64,000 bases of DNA from contig JAESIW010000199.1 of NCBI GenBank assembly GCA_016802295.1, positions 562,749-626,748 of the forward strand, given 5' to 3'. Positions 49,095 to 58,882 of the stretch are shown piece by piece. The notes beneath the pieces were generated by a model. The model had not been told where the DNA came from. It did not search any database and saw nothing but the letters and a program-made list of their open reading frames with translations. The position numbers and the translations under genes are program-made. Origin of the DNA: Brachionus rotundiformis. Its lineage: Eukaryota; Rotifera; Eurotatoria; Ploima; Brachionidae. How positions within the stretch are numbered: the first letter of the stretch is position 1; every line of letters starts with the position of its first letter.

Positions 49095-49310
49095 AAGACG
49101 AATTTAAACCAAATTTAAAATTTAGGAAAAAAATGATATGAACTGCGAATTCAAAATAAAAAATATATTCTTTTGTAAAATTTTAAAGTTTTTTAACTAA
49201 ATTTTTGATTTTAGAATAAAGCAAATTATTCATTTAGTTAAAAAAATAAATTCAAGCTCATCAATTTGTTGAATATTTAAAAGTTCTTATTCTTTAATAT
49301 TTAAACATTA
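49095..49310 (-). repeat. Dispersed repeat, copy B (inverted copy of 26775-26985)
   Basis: Begins about 15 bases after the USP24-like stop codon, so it probably forms part of that gene's 3' UTR. The reverse complement shares ordered blocks with the copy in the dynein intron over about 210 bases. Non-coding. Confidence 0.7.
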
Positions 49311-49573
49311 AATTGTTTTTATATTTAATTGATTAGAAATTTTATTAGTTATTTATTATTTAATCTATAAAATAATTTTTTTAATATATCCGAAAAAAAA
49401 ATTAGAATTATTAGACCAAATTTGTAAATTTGAAATCTGATCAAAAATTTTACTTTGCTCAATTTACTCTAACTAGTCTGATAGAATTATATTTATATTA
49501 TTAGTTATATAAATAATTGAGCAGGATTTGAAATAATTTTAAACTGTATTAGGGTTATTTTGTGAAAAGGCTG

Positions 49574-49801
49574 ATGGTAAATAAATTTACAAGAGAACTT
49601 GTCGCTTGTATATTAGAAGAATCTAGGGAAAATGGAAAAAATACTAATAAGAAATCGGTCCTTAGTGAGCTGAATGAAATTCTAGTAAATGAAAATGAAA
49701 GCATAAAAACGGTAGAAGATCTCGAAGAAAAAATAAATGATAAAATCAAAGAAATATCCTTAAACAATCGAGAATGTAAGAAAGATGGAAATTTCGAGTA
49801 A
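49574..49801 (+). CDS. Short acidic/helical open frame of unknown function
   Basis: A frame of about 75 residues from the ATG at 49574 (MVNKFTRELVACILEES...), rich in Glu/Lys/Asn and predicted helical. It ends in TTCGAGTAAGT, which could equally be a splice donor (GA|GTAAGT) leading to an exon I cannot identify. There is no signal peptide, no domain and no recognisable neighbour in the same frame. It sits between the USP24-like gene and the piggyBac remnant, in the part of the window where decayed mobile DNA begins. It may be a real short exon or a remnant. Confidence 0.25.
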   Translation: MVNKFTRELVACILEESRENGKNTNKKSVLSELNEILVNENESIKTVEDLEEKINDKIKEISLNNRECKKDGNFE

Positions 49802-50445
49802 GTTTACTATCGCTGGATCAATCACCAAAGAGAAACAAGAAAAAATCCTCCAACTCCTAACGAAAGCTTTCTAACCAAAAATACAATAAAAAAAAAATAA
49901 TTTATATTTTCCAAATTGCCACTAAACATGCTTTTGTTTGAATTTTCTTTTTTTCAAAAAAAACAAAAATTGAAAAATTATTTCTAATATTTCTTTTTAA
50001 TTCATTAAATCATGTGACAAACACAAATACAAATACAAACCTTTTTTTTTATAAAGACAAAACTTTACTTAATTTTATTCTACTTTTTATATTATTTTTT
50101 TTTTACATCACCCTTGCGGTGTTTATTGAATAAATTTATTATTATAAAAAAATTGTAAATTTAGAAATGAAATAAAACATATGAATTTAAATATTCTATT
50201 AAGCATTTGAAATATTTGGGAGTGGTTTAAAGATTTTCCAACGGGAATAATTTAAATGGGCTCATTTTATTACTGAAACGGGCTCATAATTATTTTGGAC
50301 TCAATAGTTAATTAATTATGGAATATATAATTACTACTTTGAACTCATTTTTTTATTTATTTTTGGCCTCTAAAATTACTAAATAAGGGCCACGAAATTA
50401 CTTAAACCGTATCAATTTTTATTTTAATATTTATTTTTTTTTTAA
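49802..50445. other. Intergenic A+T-rich DNA up to the piggyBac end
   Basis: Homopolymer-rich sequence without a convincing frame. It ends in TTAA at 50442-50445, the target site of the piggyBac remnant. Confidence 0.5.
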
Positions 50446-51500
50446 CACTAGAAGACCCGATTTTTTTTTATACCGTTAATTCCCAAAATGGGTTTAAAAG
50501 CCCATTTTCTAATTTAACTCTTACTAAGGTCAGAATAAAGATTTTTTTTCAAAATAAAATTTATTTAATGTTATTTATGCTAATTAATAGTGGCTTCATT
50601 ATGGAGAAAAAAAAATGTATTATATTTAAGTCATTTTATTAGAAATTCTGACATAATTACAATTGAAATAAAATAAAAAATGAAATTTTTAATGAAAAAA
50701 CTCTAATTTATAACTTTTTTCCATCTTCAAAACACTTTTGACATAAAGGAGGGAGTGTATAATAATTTTGGATGGAGTCGAATCAGCATCCAAACCAACT
50801 GATGCAAGTCTTTTACGAGTAGGCGGAGTTTTTGGTGTCGTTGGTTGACTATTAGATGAAGAAGCCTGAGAATTCCTTGAACCTTTTGTGGTCTCAGAGA
50901 GCTCCTCAACAAGTTTGATTATGAAGTCTCTTCTGGTAATTTTAGATCTGTTTACCTCTTTGAACAAAACCCAACTATTTATAATTGCGATGTTTAGGAT
51001 GTTAAAAAACACATGAACTGGCCATCTTCTAGTTTGGGCTTCGGAGTGTACAAACGAGTCATACTCTTGACACAATCAACACCCACTTTATTAAGGTTAT
51101 AATCGTCGATAACATTTGGTAAACTTTTTTGATGATGTTTGTCAATCGAAACTTTTTCATGATAAAAACCGTCGGTTTTAACTACCTATTTGTTTTAGTC
51201 AACTTTTCCTTGATATACTGAAAGAACAATTCCATTTTTATCTTCATAAAATGACGTATGAAAAAGCGATTGTTTTGAGTTTACGTTTTTGGAAGTTCTG
51301 GCTTGTTTCGTTTTACAGTCCCGATAAAAGTTGTTTTGTTAGCCAATAATTGAGATGCCAATTGATATGTTGTGAAGAAATTATCTGACGATACACAATA
51401 TCCTTTATTTTTGTACGGTTCAATTAGTTTCTTTCAGTAACAATTAGTTTCATAGTTCAATCAGTAACTGGATGACCCCGAATAAATACGATCCTTTTCC
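50446..51500 (-). pseudogene. piggyBac-type DNA transposon remnant (transposase broken)
   Basis: One terminus is visible: TTAA (50442-50445) followed by CACTAGAAGACCCG, a piggyBac-like end at the required TTAA target. On the minus strand, 51075-50689 encodes a piece with TRRWPVHVFFNILNIAIIN, the conserved C-terminal part of the DDE transposase. Further upstream (about 51400-51310) GYCVSSDNFFTTYQLASQ matches the catalytic segment DNFFTS. The two parts are in different frames with stops between, and the second terminus was not found. The element is therefore dead and 5'-truncated or decayed. Its usual C-terminal Cys-rich domain is also not evident. Confidence 0.75.
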
Positions 51501-53640
51501 AACTAATCTAAATTAAGTAAAAATTCTAATCTAGCTTTCTCTTTAAAATCTATTTTAAAAAAATTTTAGATTCTAAAAGTTAATATGTTTGAGGATAAAT
51601 CTATAGATCAGTTTTTCTCCTATGTTTATTGTCTTAACAATGAAAACAAGAAAAAATTCTATGATTTTTGCTTCAAAGAGTACATTTGAAATTAATAATT
51701 AAAACCTAAAATGATTTCTAAAGCTAAAGGTATGCTCATGTCCAATTTGGGTAAATATAGAATTTGTAGAAAAAATGATTCAGTTCACCAATTTCTATGT
51801 TCAAATATAAGTCAATATTCTAAAGAACCTAAAGCAAAAATGCTACAAGATGATTTTTTAATTTTTTTTTTTACATCCCTTGATTTAGATATCACAATTA
51901 AGTTATGGTGCAAAAAAAATTCTAAATTATTATTTAATTTTGAGCATGTTCAATTAAAAATTTATTAAGAATATTTAAAATTAAAGATGGCAGTAGCGTT
52001 TTTTTAATTTCAGTGAAAAAATATTAAAATTTAAATTAAAAAAAAAGGTTTTCAACAAAATGATTATAAAAAAATGGCAATAAAATCATATGAAGTCGAA
52101 TTAATGTACTTTCGGACATGAAATTTTTTTTTAATATTAGAATTGTATGCAGGATGTTGAAAGTTTTTCATGGGTAGAAGATTTATTGGATTAAAGTTTT
52201 TTTGTACATGCTAAAACAGCCAATTAACAAAAATTTAGAAACAATCCTAGAGAACGACCCTTAAAAAAACATTCTCTTCTATTAAATCAATTAATTAACA
52301 TAAAAAAAAATTCTAAAAATGTCCGTTTTATCTTGATATGTACATTGATGATGCTTCAAAATTAATGGGCATGAATTTTATCAATATGTTTTATCAAAAA
52401 GAATTAATTCCTTATTTCGATAAAATGATAACATTTAATTTAATTCTCAAACAATTGTAATTGGTTAAAAACAAAAGTTTTTTTAAAATTCACAAAAAAT
52501 AATATAAAATCTTATTTAAAGAAAAGTATATTTCCTGCACTAAGCTTTCCAGAGTCAGCAACTGACAGCTTTTCCTCAACATAGCCATTCTGGTAGCTAA
52601 TAAATTTTTAAAGTTACGACTTGTCAGAGATTTTTTTCGAACAATAATAAAGCTTAATGCAGAATTTTTGAGTGAAAAGATGTCTCAAGTAAAAATATTC
52701 TTTGCGAAACAAATAAAATCTAAAATTGATGAAAGAGATTTTCTAGCATCGACCGACCGGAAAATAATCAATGAGATAAATATTAATCAAATATTCGAAA
52801 AAATGTAAAATATTGGAATATTTAAAAGACTCATCAAGAAAAAAAAGAAACAGAAATTATCATAGTTTTTATTGGTTTTTTGATAATTCATGAACTTGCT
52901 CATCTTCTTTATAGATGGAATGGTAATTTCATTGGCCTGATAGCAAAGAAGCTGTAGATTCTTTAGAAAAATTGATTTTTGATGGATATACTCGAGCAAT
53001 CATCTCACCAAAATCTGAATGGAATGAACATTCAAAAGTTTTAGGTATTTTATATTTTATTAAACATAAGTTTGATTAAGTTAATTTATGTTTTAGATAT
53101 AGCAGTTGAGCTTTGAGCAAATTTCATTAACTAAAACACTTATCTTTTAATGAATATAAAAATAAAATAAATGATAATATTTTGCCAGTAGATTTTTTTT
53201 TGGATCTAAAATTTGAAAAAATGCTAAAAGAAGAAAATTTTAAAGCAATTAAACAGTGCAATGAAAATAAAGTGAATGATAATGAGTTAGTAGAACAGTC
53301 AGGCTGCAACGATGAGACAGAAAGGTTAAATGTCGAAAAGTGTGGTACTTAATCTTCTTGAGTTTTGTTTTTTTAAATTATTTTTAAACTAATTAAATAA
53401 ATAAATCTATGAAGCTGTTATGGTTCTGCCTATAACCAAAACCATTCTCAAAAAAAGAGCAGTTAAATATGATCTTGTTAAGTTTTTGTTTTCAATTTTA
53501 GTATATTTAGCATTATATTTTGGAGAAGCAGCATTTCAGTTTAGAAAGAGAGTTATTAATTCACTTATTATTTTTATTTATTTACTTTTCTTTATATATT
53601 GTCTTTTTCTTTAGGCTAGAAGTGGCCAAAATCATAATTA
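51501..53640 (+). other. Decayed coding-like pieces, unrecognised
   Basis: Several short plus-strand frames occur in a row: 51589-51689 (MFEDKSIDQFFSYVYCLNN...), 51711-51968 (MISKAKGMLMSNLGKYRICR...), 52680-52807 (MSQVKIFFAKQIK...), an acidic frame near 53150-53350, and 53420-53614, which has a hydrophobic stretch (LVKFLFSILVYLALYF). Coding-like composition breaks repeatedly at stops with no good splice sites between pieces. I read this as one or more old mobile elements or gene remnants rather than a working gene. No family recognised. Confidence 0.3.
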
Positions 53641-53964
53641 AATAAATATTTATTAAGAAGAATTTATTTTATTTATTTTAAATATTCTGAGTGTAAACCA
53701 CTAAAGGCCGAATAAGAAGGTTTAATACAAAATACCATTCAAATTCAGAAAATTTAACTAAAAAAGTCACTAAATTTTGGGTTTAAAATTAATTTATTAT
53801 TTTTTTAGATTTTGTTTTTTTTGGTTAAGAAAAAATCGAAATAAATTGATTTTTTAAGATTTTCATTTTATACGTTAATTTTTAAAAAAAATGTTAAACT
53901 AAAATATAAATATCTTCAAAACTTTTATCTTTTTTTGATACTTTCAGGGGTTAAATAGATAGGG

Positions 53965-54110
53965 GTTGCCTAGATTATACCAAAATAACTAAAAATTAAT
54001 TAAAAAAAAAATCTAGGTATTAAGATTGTCGTGTTTGTCCATCCGTCCGTCCGTCGAAAGGTCAAAATTAACGAACTAAATTTTGGTTTAGGGTTGCCTA
54101 GATTTTAAGC
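53965..54110 (+). repeat. GTTGCCTAGATT / (GTCC)n element, left copy
   Basis: GTTGCCTAGATT (53965) is followed by AATCTAGGTATTAAG, forming a loose inverted repeat, then TTGTCG and a short (GTCC)n tract. A second GTTGCCTAGATTTTA lies at 54093, directly after GGTTTAGG. The same order recurs at 63582-63674. Confidence 0.75.
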
Positions 54111-54164
54111 AATATCAAAATATTGCTGAACGATCACTAAACCAGTTGTTAAATGGTTGACATT

Positions 54165-54182
54165 GGGGTTTAGGGTTAGGGT
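54165..54182 (+). repeat. Telomere-like repeat, left
   Basis: GGGGTTTAGGGTTAGGGT, mixed TTAGGG/TTTAGGG units. The dynein-derived pseudogene begins at the very next base. Confidence 0.7.
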
Positions 54183-54606
54183 ACACGGCTCTAGAACATG
54201 AGTTCTTACACTTTTGCATGCTTTCAGTTCAAACTTTTGGGACAATAATACTTTGGCCAGCTTTTGAAAACCGTGGTAATTCCAAGAGACATCGGATCCA
54301 AATAAATCGTACCGCTTCGGCTGAATCTTGCTAGTGACGCCTATTCTATATATCTAGCTTATCATATTCTGCTTTTGGCCCATTATTATTATATCAGTAC
54401 TCATTAAAAACAACTTTTTGTTTTCATCAAGCATTTTCATTGTGTTCATGTTTTTTTCAAAATGGCATCAACTGATCAGTCCATGCATAATTTCAGCATA
54501 TCATACACCTGTCGTATTCTTTCCATAACCCATTCAGTGTAATCCATCTTCATTGCTTTAAGATAATGTTTAAAACACTTTTCAAGCTTAGAATTGTCGG
54601 CTTTTA
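54183..54606 (-). pseudogene. Fragment of dynein heavy chain (copy of part of the resident gene)
   Basis: The segment aligns with 21323-22014 of the large dynein exon, for example GGTAATTCCAAGAGACATCG, CAGCATATCATACACCTG and TATTCTTTCCATAA in the same order. About 250 bases of the source (around 21640-21887) are deleted, small indels break the frame and there are many substitutions. It covers the AAA2-linker region of the motor. The source exon has no introns here, so the copy route (DNA or RNA) cannot be told. It starts immediately after telomere-like repeats. Confidence 0.92.
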
Positions 54607-54615
54607 ACAAAAGGT

Positions 54616-56067
54616 ATGGAATGTAAAATGTCAATTCGTAAATATCGATTTAGTCGAGATTTGTTTTTCAACAAAAACATTCAAAACGACTTGGAAAAAG
54701 TAACAATCTCAAAACATGACTGTAATAAAATGCTTGTTGAAAAATTTTGTGGCGATAAAATGCAATCATTCAAAATGGAATGTACAAATAAAAATACATG
54801 CTCGTTTAAACAAACAAATGAAGAAGATTTTCCGTTTTAATTTGGTACAATCGAAAAACGTTTCAATGAGTGTCTAATTAGTGAAAAAATTGTACTTGCT
54901 CAAAATAGACATCAAAACGTATTTCATATTGCAAAAAAATCATGTTTGGCTGATGACTGTGTGTGTTATTTGTCACAAAGTACGATTATATGGAATAGAG
55001 AGGAAATACGAAAATGTCCATACGAAAGATTAATTCATTTAAGTGATCTCGAAAGAATAGAAAAATCATCGGACAATTTTATTTTGATAGCTAAAAAAGA
55101 AAAGTATCTATTTAAATTAATTGAAAAAGTCTTGATTCTGGTATTGAATCTAACTCAAATTCTGAAAGCATCTACCTCTCATTTTATTAATACTGATACA
55201 AAAATTTGAGGAAAAAAACTCGAACAAATCCCGTATCCAAATTAGATATAAATCACTTTTTGGATCGAGACAAAAATAATTTACTAATAGCTCCTCGACT
55301 CCTCAAAACGATTAGAATGTAGCCTTGTTTTATATACAATTCAGCATAATCTACATTTAACTGATACATTTATTAAAGTAAATAATTTAGGTAATTTAAA
55401 GTTTATTTATTTAATTTATTTTTAAAAAAAAATATTAATTCATAAATTTATTTCTTATGTCATTTTAGATAAACACGAATTTATTTTCTTTATAAAAAAT
55501 GCTCAAGCTTTCGTTCCATTATGAACAAACGTATCAGCTTTACCCATCATAAATAAAAATAAAAATTTATACTCAAATAGATGCACTCAACATATTCAAA
55601 TAGAGAATAAAATTGAAAATACCGATTCATTTAGAATTGGTTGCATAAGACCAAACAATATTGTAACTCAATATTCGCCTAGTACTTCCGATTGTAAAAC
55701 CTCAATTAAAATTTATGACTTGTACAATAATCATTCGTATCTAGTAAATGGAACGGAAAAAATGGAACAATTTATCGTATTTATTGAGCAAAGTTCATTT
55801 GACAAAACGGCATTTGATGAAAATGATCAAAGGTAAATAATAAACAAATTTGACGATAATAGAAACATGATAATTAATGATCTGTTTGTTACAATTAGAT
55901 CATCAATTTCAAGTGGTTTCTATAGCTTCATAGACAATTTGAAAACTGGTTTTTTAAATTTTACTCTATTTTTCTTTTTCATATTTATTATTATTTTAAT
56001 AATATTTTATGTTATTTCTTTAAAAAAAATCTTTTTACAAATTTTTTCACAAATAGAAATGAAATGA
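54616..56067 (+). pseudogene. Broken membrane-glycoprotein-like gene (envelope-like)
   Basis: 54616-55209 is one frame interrupted by a stop at 54838. It is Cys-rich (CNKMLVEKFCGDKM, ECTNKNTCSF, DDCVCYLSQSTIIW, KCPYERL), in the style of extracellular viral or retroelement envelope proteins. After further stops and frame shifts, 55640-55840 encodes another polar piece. 55867-56067 ends in a strong transmembrane helix and a short Lys-containing tail (FFFFIFIIILIIFYVI). The order, Cys-rich ectodomain then one C-terminal membrane helix, is that of a type I glycoprotein. No neighbouring gag or polymerase is visible. The family is uncertain; an ordinary receptor remnant is possible. Not functional as it stands. 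Confidence 0.4.
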
Positions 56068-56369
56068 GATTTTTTTAATTTTTTTTACATATAAACTAAT
56101 AATCAGAAATAATCTTTGTTTTTCGATTGTAGTTTAAATAACAATTTTTCATAAACTCAACTTAATTTTTGTTAATAAAAATTTTAGATTAAAAACAAAA
56201 AGTTTTAAAAACTCAATCGATTATTTTCGAAAAGAAAAAAAAAAATGGCCCAACAATTGTCAATTAAAAAGGTTAAAATGTTGAATCAACTAATTCGTAA
56301 CGATTTGAAAAGATAAAACTCCACATCGTTGTTGGTTTTTAGTTTTTAACTTTTTCGAAAAATTTTACG

Positions 56370-56660
56370 AATCTGAATTAAACGAATACTTTGAACAATT
56401 TCAGCAAAATGATGCTCATGAATTTTTGACTCAATTTGTTGAATACATAGATAAATGTCTGGTTGAGCTGGAAATTTGCAAACTTGGTCTGAAAGTAACA
56501 GACAATATTTCAATTATTTACAATCAAATAAGAAAAAGCCAGCAATAGTTTTATGTTTAAAACATTGCAAATGTTATATTGTTTAAAGAATGTATTTCAT
56601 AAAAAGCAAAATTGAATCTGAAAACTTTTGCCTACAAGTGCCAATTGATGGGAATTGCAA
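56370..56660 (+). pseudogene. Fragment of a ubiquitin-specific protease
   Basis: The frame around 56377-56475 reads NEYFEQFQQNDAHEFLTQF, matching the QQDAHEFL motif that follows the Cys box in USPs. Later text (NFCLQVPIDGNCKTI) resembles a further USP strand in another frame. No Cys box or His box is present and stops intervene, so this is a truncated remnant. It is not an obvious copy of the USP24-like gene at 40776, whose corresponding motif is QQDAFDFF. The fragment ends where telomere-like repeats begin (56666). Confidence 0.6.
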
Positions 56661-56665
56661 AACAA

Positions 56666-56724
56666 TTAGGGTTAGGGGTTTAGGGTTTAAGGGTTTAGGG
56701 TTAGGGTTTAGGGTTTAGGGTTTA
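56666..56724 (+). repeat. Telomere-like repeat, right
   Basis: About nine mixed units of TTAGGG, TTTAGGG and TTTAAGGG, G-rich on the plus strand, the same orientation as the tract at 54165-54182. Confidence 0.85.
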
Positions 56725-56832
56725 ATTATTTTATTATTTTTATCCTAAGTCACTAAATTATGGGTTAAAGATTAAATTTTAATTTTTTAATAATTTTATT
56801 TAAGAATATTTTTATTTTTTAAAATACTAATT

Positions 56833-57378
56833 TTAAACTAAATTTATGGTTGTATAAATATCTTCTAATAATTTTTCAAGTTCTTCTTTTGATGCCTCGA
56901 GGTTGAAAATCTCGTTTCGTATATTGATTAAATTTTTGGAGATGCTTCTTTGCTTTAAATCAATTTCACTAGCATCACAATCGCACTCTCTATGTTCTTG
57001 ATCTAAATCAAGCGACATTGAAATCAGTTTGTCGGCTTCTTCTCCTTTCTTTCGAATAATAGTTTTGAATTTACAAATTGCGTAATAATGCTCCAGGCAA
57101 ATTTTTTTTTCATCGAATACTGCTTCAAAGCATTTGTCAATAATGGCGTCGGCAAGCGATTCAAAACATATTAGTTCGTCAGTGATACAGTTGTATTCTA
57201 AACCCTTATCGAGACGTTGGTCAAAATCCCAGAATTGGCTTTCAGTCAAATCTATTGGTTGCAGGTCTAAAGAAAGACTATAACTTTTGTTCTCTGATAC
57301 AATTGACAGATTTATGCTTTCCTGTGATTCATCGTTTGATCTATCAGATATCCCTACCCATGAATTAAAAGAAGCCAT
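56833..57378 (-). CDS. Small acidic EHYY-core protein 2 of the Rep locus
   Basis: A single-exon frame of 181 residues starting at the ATG at 57378 (MASFNSWVGISD). It is acidic, mostly helical and carries FDQRLDKGLEYNC and CLEHYYAICKFK in the first half. A Glu-rich helix (FNLEASKEELEKLLEDI) closes it. FD.RL and EHYY are shared in order and spacing with the 58067-58744 protein (FDHRLYYN, IEHYYHQMYK), so the two are diverged paralogues. No known domain recognised. It is the last of six minus-strand genes with short spacers (72 bases to the zinc-finger gene upstream). The intact frames in a decayed neighbourhood suggest recent activity or selection. Confidence 0.65.
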   Translation of the reverse strand: MASFNSWVGISDRSNDESQESINLSIVSENKSYSLSLDLQPIDLTESQFWDFDQRLDKGLEYNCITDELICFESLADAIIDKCFEAVFDEKKICLEHYYAICKFKTIIRKKGEEADKLISMSLDLDQEHRECDCDASEIDLKQRSISKNLINIRNEIFNLEASKEELEKLLEDIYTTINLV

Positions 57379-57450
57379 TTATTTTGAAAATTTATTTTAA
57401 AAGAAATTTAAACTTTTGAAACTTAAATATTTTATTAGAATTTATTTTTA

Positions 57451-57951
57451 CTAATCGAGGATGATCGTTGCGAAACTTTCTTCTAAAATAGAAATTTTCT
57501 CATTTATTTGGGAATCGTTCGTGTCAATAATCTTGCAGTTTGTTTCATGTTTAATAAAAGGATTTTGTCTTTTGTAATTTTTGCCACAATGTTTGCATTT
57601 GTATTCATTGCTGTTAAATATTTGTCTAATCCTTTGAAGCATTCGTTCTTGTCTTTGCAATAAAAATAATCCACCACCGGGAAGCTGATTCGTATGATTG
57701 AGACACAAATGTTGAACAAATCCAAATTTTGATGCATATGATTTTTTGGCTTTTTTACATTCATCGAAACAACAATTGTATCTAATATTGTCTTGTTCTA
57801 GAAATTGTAAGACGAGCACTGGTAAAACCAAGTTCACAAAATTTGCAATTTTTTCAATACTCATTTCAAGTCTTCCACTCAATACAAAAGAATATTTCTC
57901 TTTAAGCCTATTGAATTCTTCTTCTTTGACATCTTTCACTTTTCGGCACAT
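57451..57951 (-). CDS. C2H2 zinc-finger protein 2 of the Rep locus
   Basis: 166 residues from the ATG at 57951; the open frame begins upstream without an earlier ATG. Two zinc sites are seen: a C..C..H..H unit (YNCCFDECKKAKKSYASKFG, then FVQHLCLNH) and a classical C2H2 finger (YKCKHCGKNYKRQNPFIKHE, last ligand as TNC). Between them lies LPGGGLFLL. The protein at 58883-59809 has the same layout (FQCCKEQNKSFASKQKFIQH, then LPGACSFL, then CSICGHHYCRRDHLQNH), so these are paralogues; this one lacks the long C-terminal tail. A DNA-binding or regulatory role is inferred from the fingers. It precedes the EHYY protein by 72 bases. Confidence 0.75.
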   Translation of the reverse strand: MCRKVKDVKEEEFNRLKEKYSFVLSGRLEMSIEKIANFVNLVLPVLVLQFLEQDNIRYNCCFDECKKAKKSYASKFGFVQHLCLNHTNQLPGGGLFLLQRQERMLQRIRQIFNSNEYKCKHCGKNYKRQNPFIKHETNCKIIDTNDSQINEKISILEESFATIILD

Positions 57952-58066
57952 ATTAATTTTCAAATATTTTAATCTTTAGAATAATTTTATCTTGCATGTA
58001 TTTATAAAACTATTTTTCTTTGAAATAAATACTAAATTTTTTAATATTTTGAACAAAAAAAAAGGT

Positions 58067-58744
58067 TCATGGTAAAATTAATTTATTTTGATAAGCTTCC
58101 TGAATGTAATTAACAAAACTTTTTAAATCATTAAAAAAAAATTTACAAATAAATTCTTGATTTTTGATCTGCAGTTCATAGTTTCTTTTCGCTAACAAAA
58201 AATCTGGATTTTGTTTGTTGTCTCTTGATTCACTTGAATAAACTTGCATAAATTCATTTTTGAGTTTTATTAGTATATCGTTGTTTTCTTCAAAACGTTT
58301 GCGCTTATACATTTGATGGTAGTAATGCTCAATACTATATATTATTTTTTTGTAGCAAGTCATATCTAATGCTACTTCTAAAATGGACCAAGCATATAAC
58401 TTGAGATCTAAAAATTCGTTCTCATCAACCCGATTATAGTAGAGACGGTGATCAAAACTTGCATTACATTTATAAAACTCTCTCAAACTAATGGGTTTTT
58501 CTGGTTCTTCAAGGTTCGATTTTTGTAAATCGTTACTTGAACATGGTTTAGTTGGAGTTGCCAAGCATTGAATTTGATTCCTTTCAGAAATCGAAGAATG
58601 TTTAATTTTTTTCGTTTCTGATAATAATTCGTCGATAGTGATGTCACGTTTCATATTATTACTTTTCTTATCATCTTGGAGATTATCTAATATAATTACA
58701 CTATTATCTGAGTCGGATTCAATTATACATACACTGTCATTCAT
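58067..58744 (-). CDS. EHYY-core protein 1 of the Rep locus, with SUMO-interaction-like motifs
   Basis: 225 residues from the ATG at 58744 (MNDSVCIIESD). The N-terminal 25 residues hold two hydrophobic-acidic stretches, SVCIIESDSD and SVIILD, both fitting the SUMO-interacting motif pattern (V/I-x-V/I-V/I beside acids). A Lys-rich, probably disordered linker (about 30-75) precedes a helical domain with FDHRLYYNRVDE, IEHYYHQMYKRKRFEENND and FICKFFFNDLKSFVNYI. The helical part is the counterpart of the 56833-57378 protein. No known domain recognised. It follows the 58883-59809 zinc-finger gene by 138 bases. Nuclear location is inferred from the basic linker (KRDITIDE, KKIKHSS) and the SIMs. Confidence 0.65.
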   Translation of the reverse strand: MNDSVCIIESDSDNSVIILDNLQDDKKSNNMKRDITIDELLSETKKIKHSSISERNQIQCLATPTKPCSSNDLQKSNLEEPEKPISLREFYKCNASFDHRLYYNRVDENEFLDLKLYAWSILEVALDMTCYKKIIYSIEHYYHQMYKRKRFEENNDILIKLKNEFMQVYSSESRDNKQNPDFLLAKRNYELQIKNQEFICKFFFNDLKSFVNYIQEAYQNKLILP

Positions 58745-58882
58745 TTTGAAATTTTTAAACAATTCTCTTATGCCTAAATATTTTTTAAGAATTAATCAAA
58801 TAAGTTTATTAATTTTTTTCTGCAGTTTTACTTGCATTAAATGGGGTTAAGGTAAGGATTGATAATTAACAAAAAAATATTT

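Noticed and set aside
51711..51968. An 85-residue plus-strand frame as a functional gene
   Set aside because: No recognisable domain, ends in poly-Phe/Lys-type low complexity, and lies in a run of broken coding pieces.
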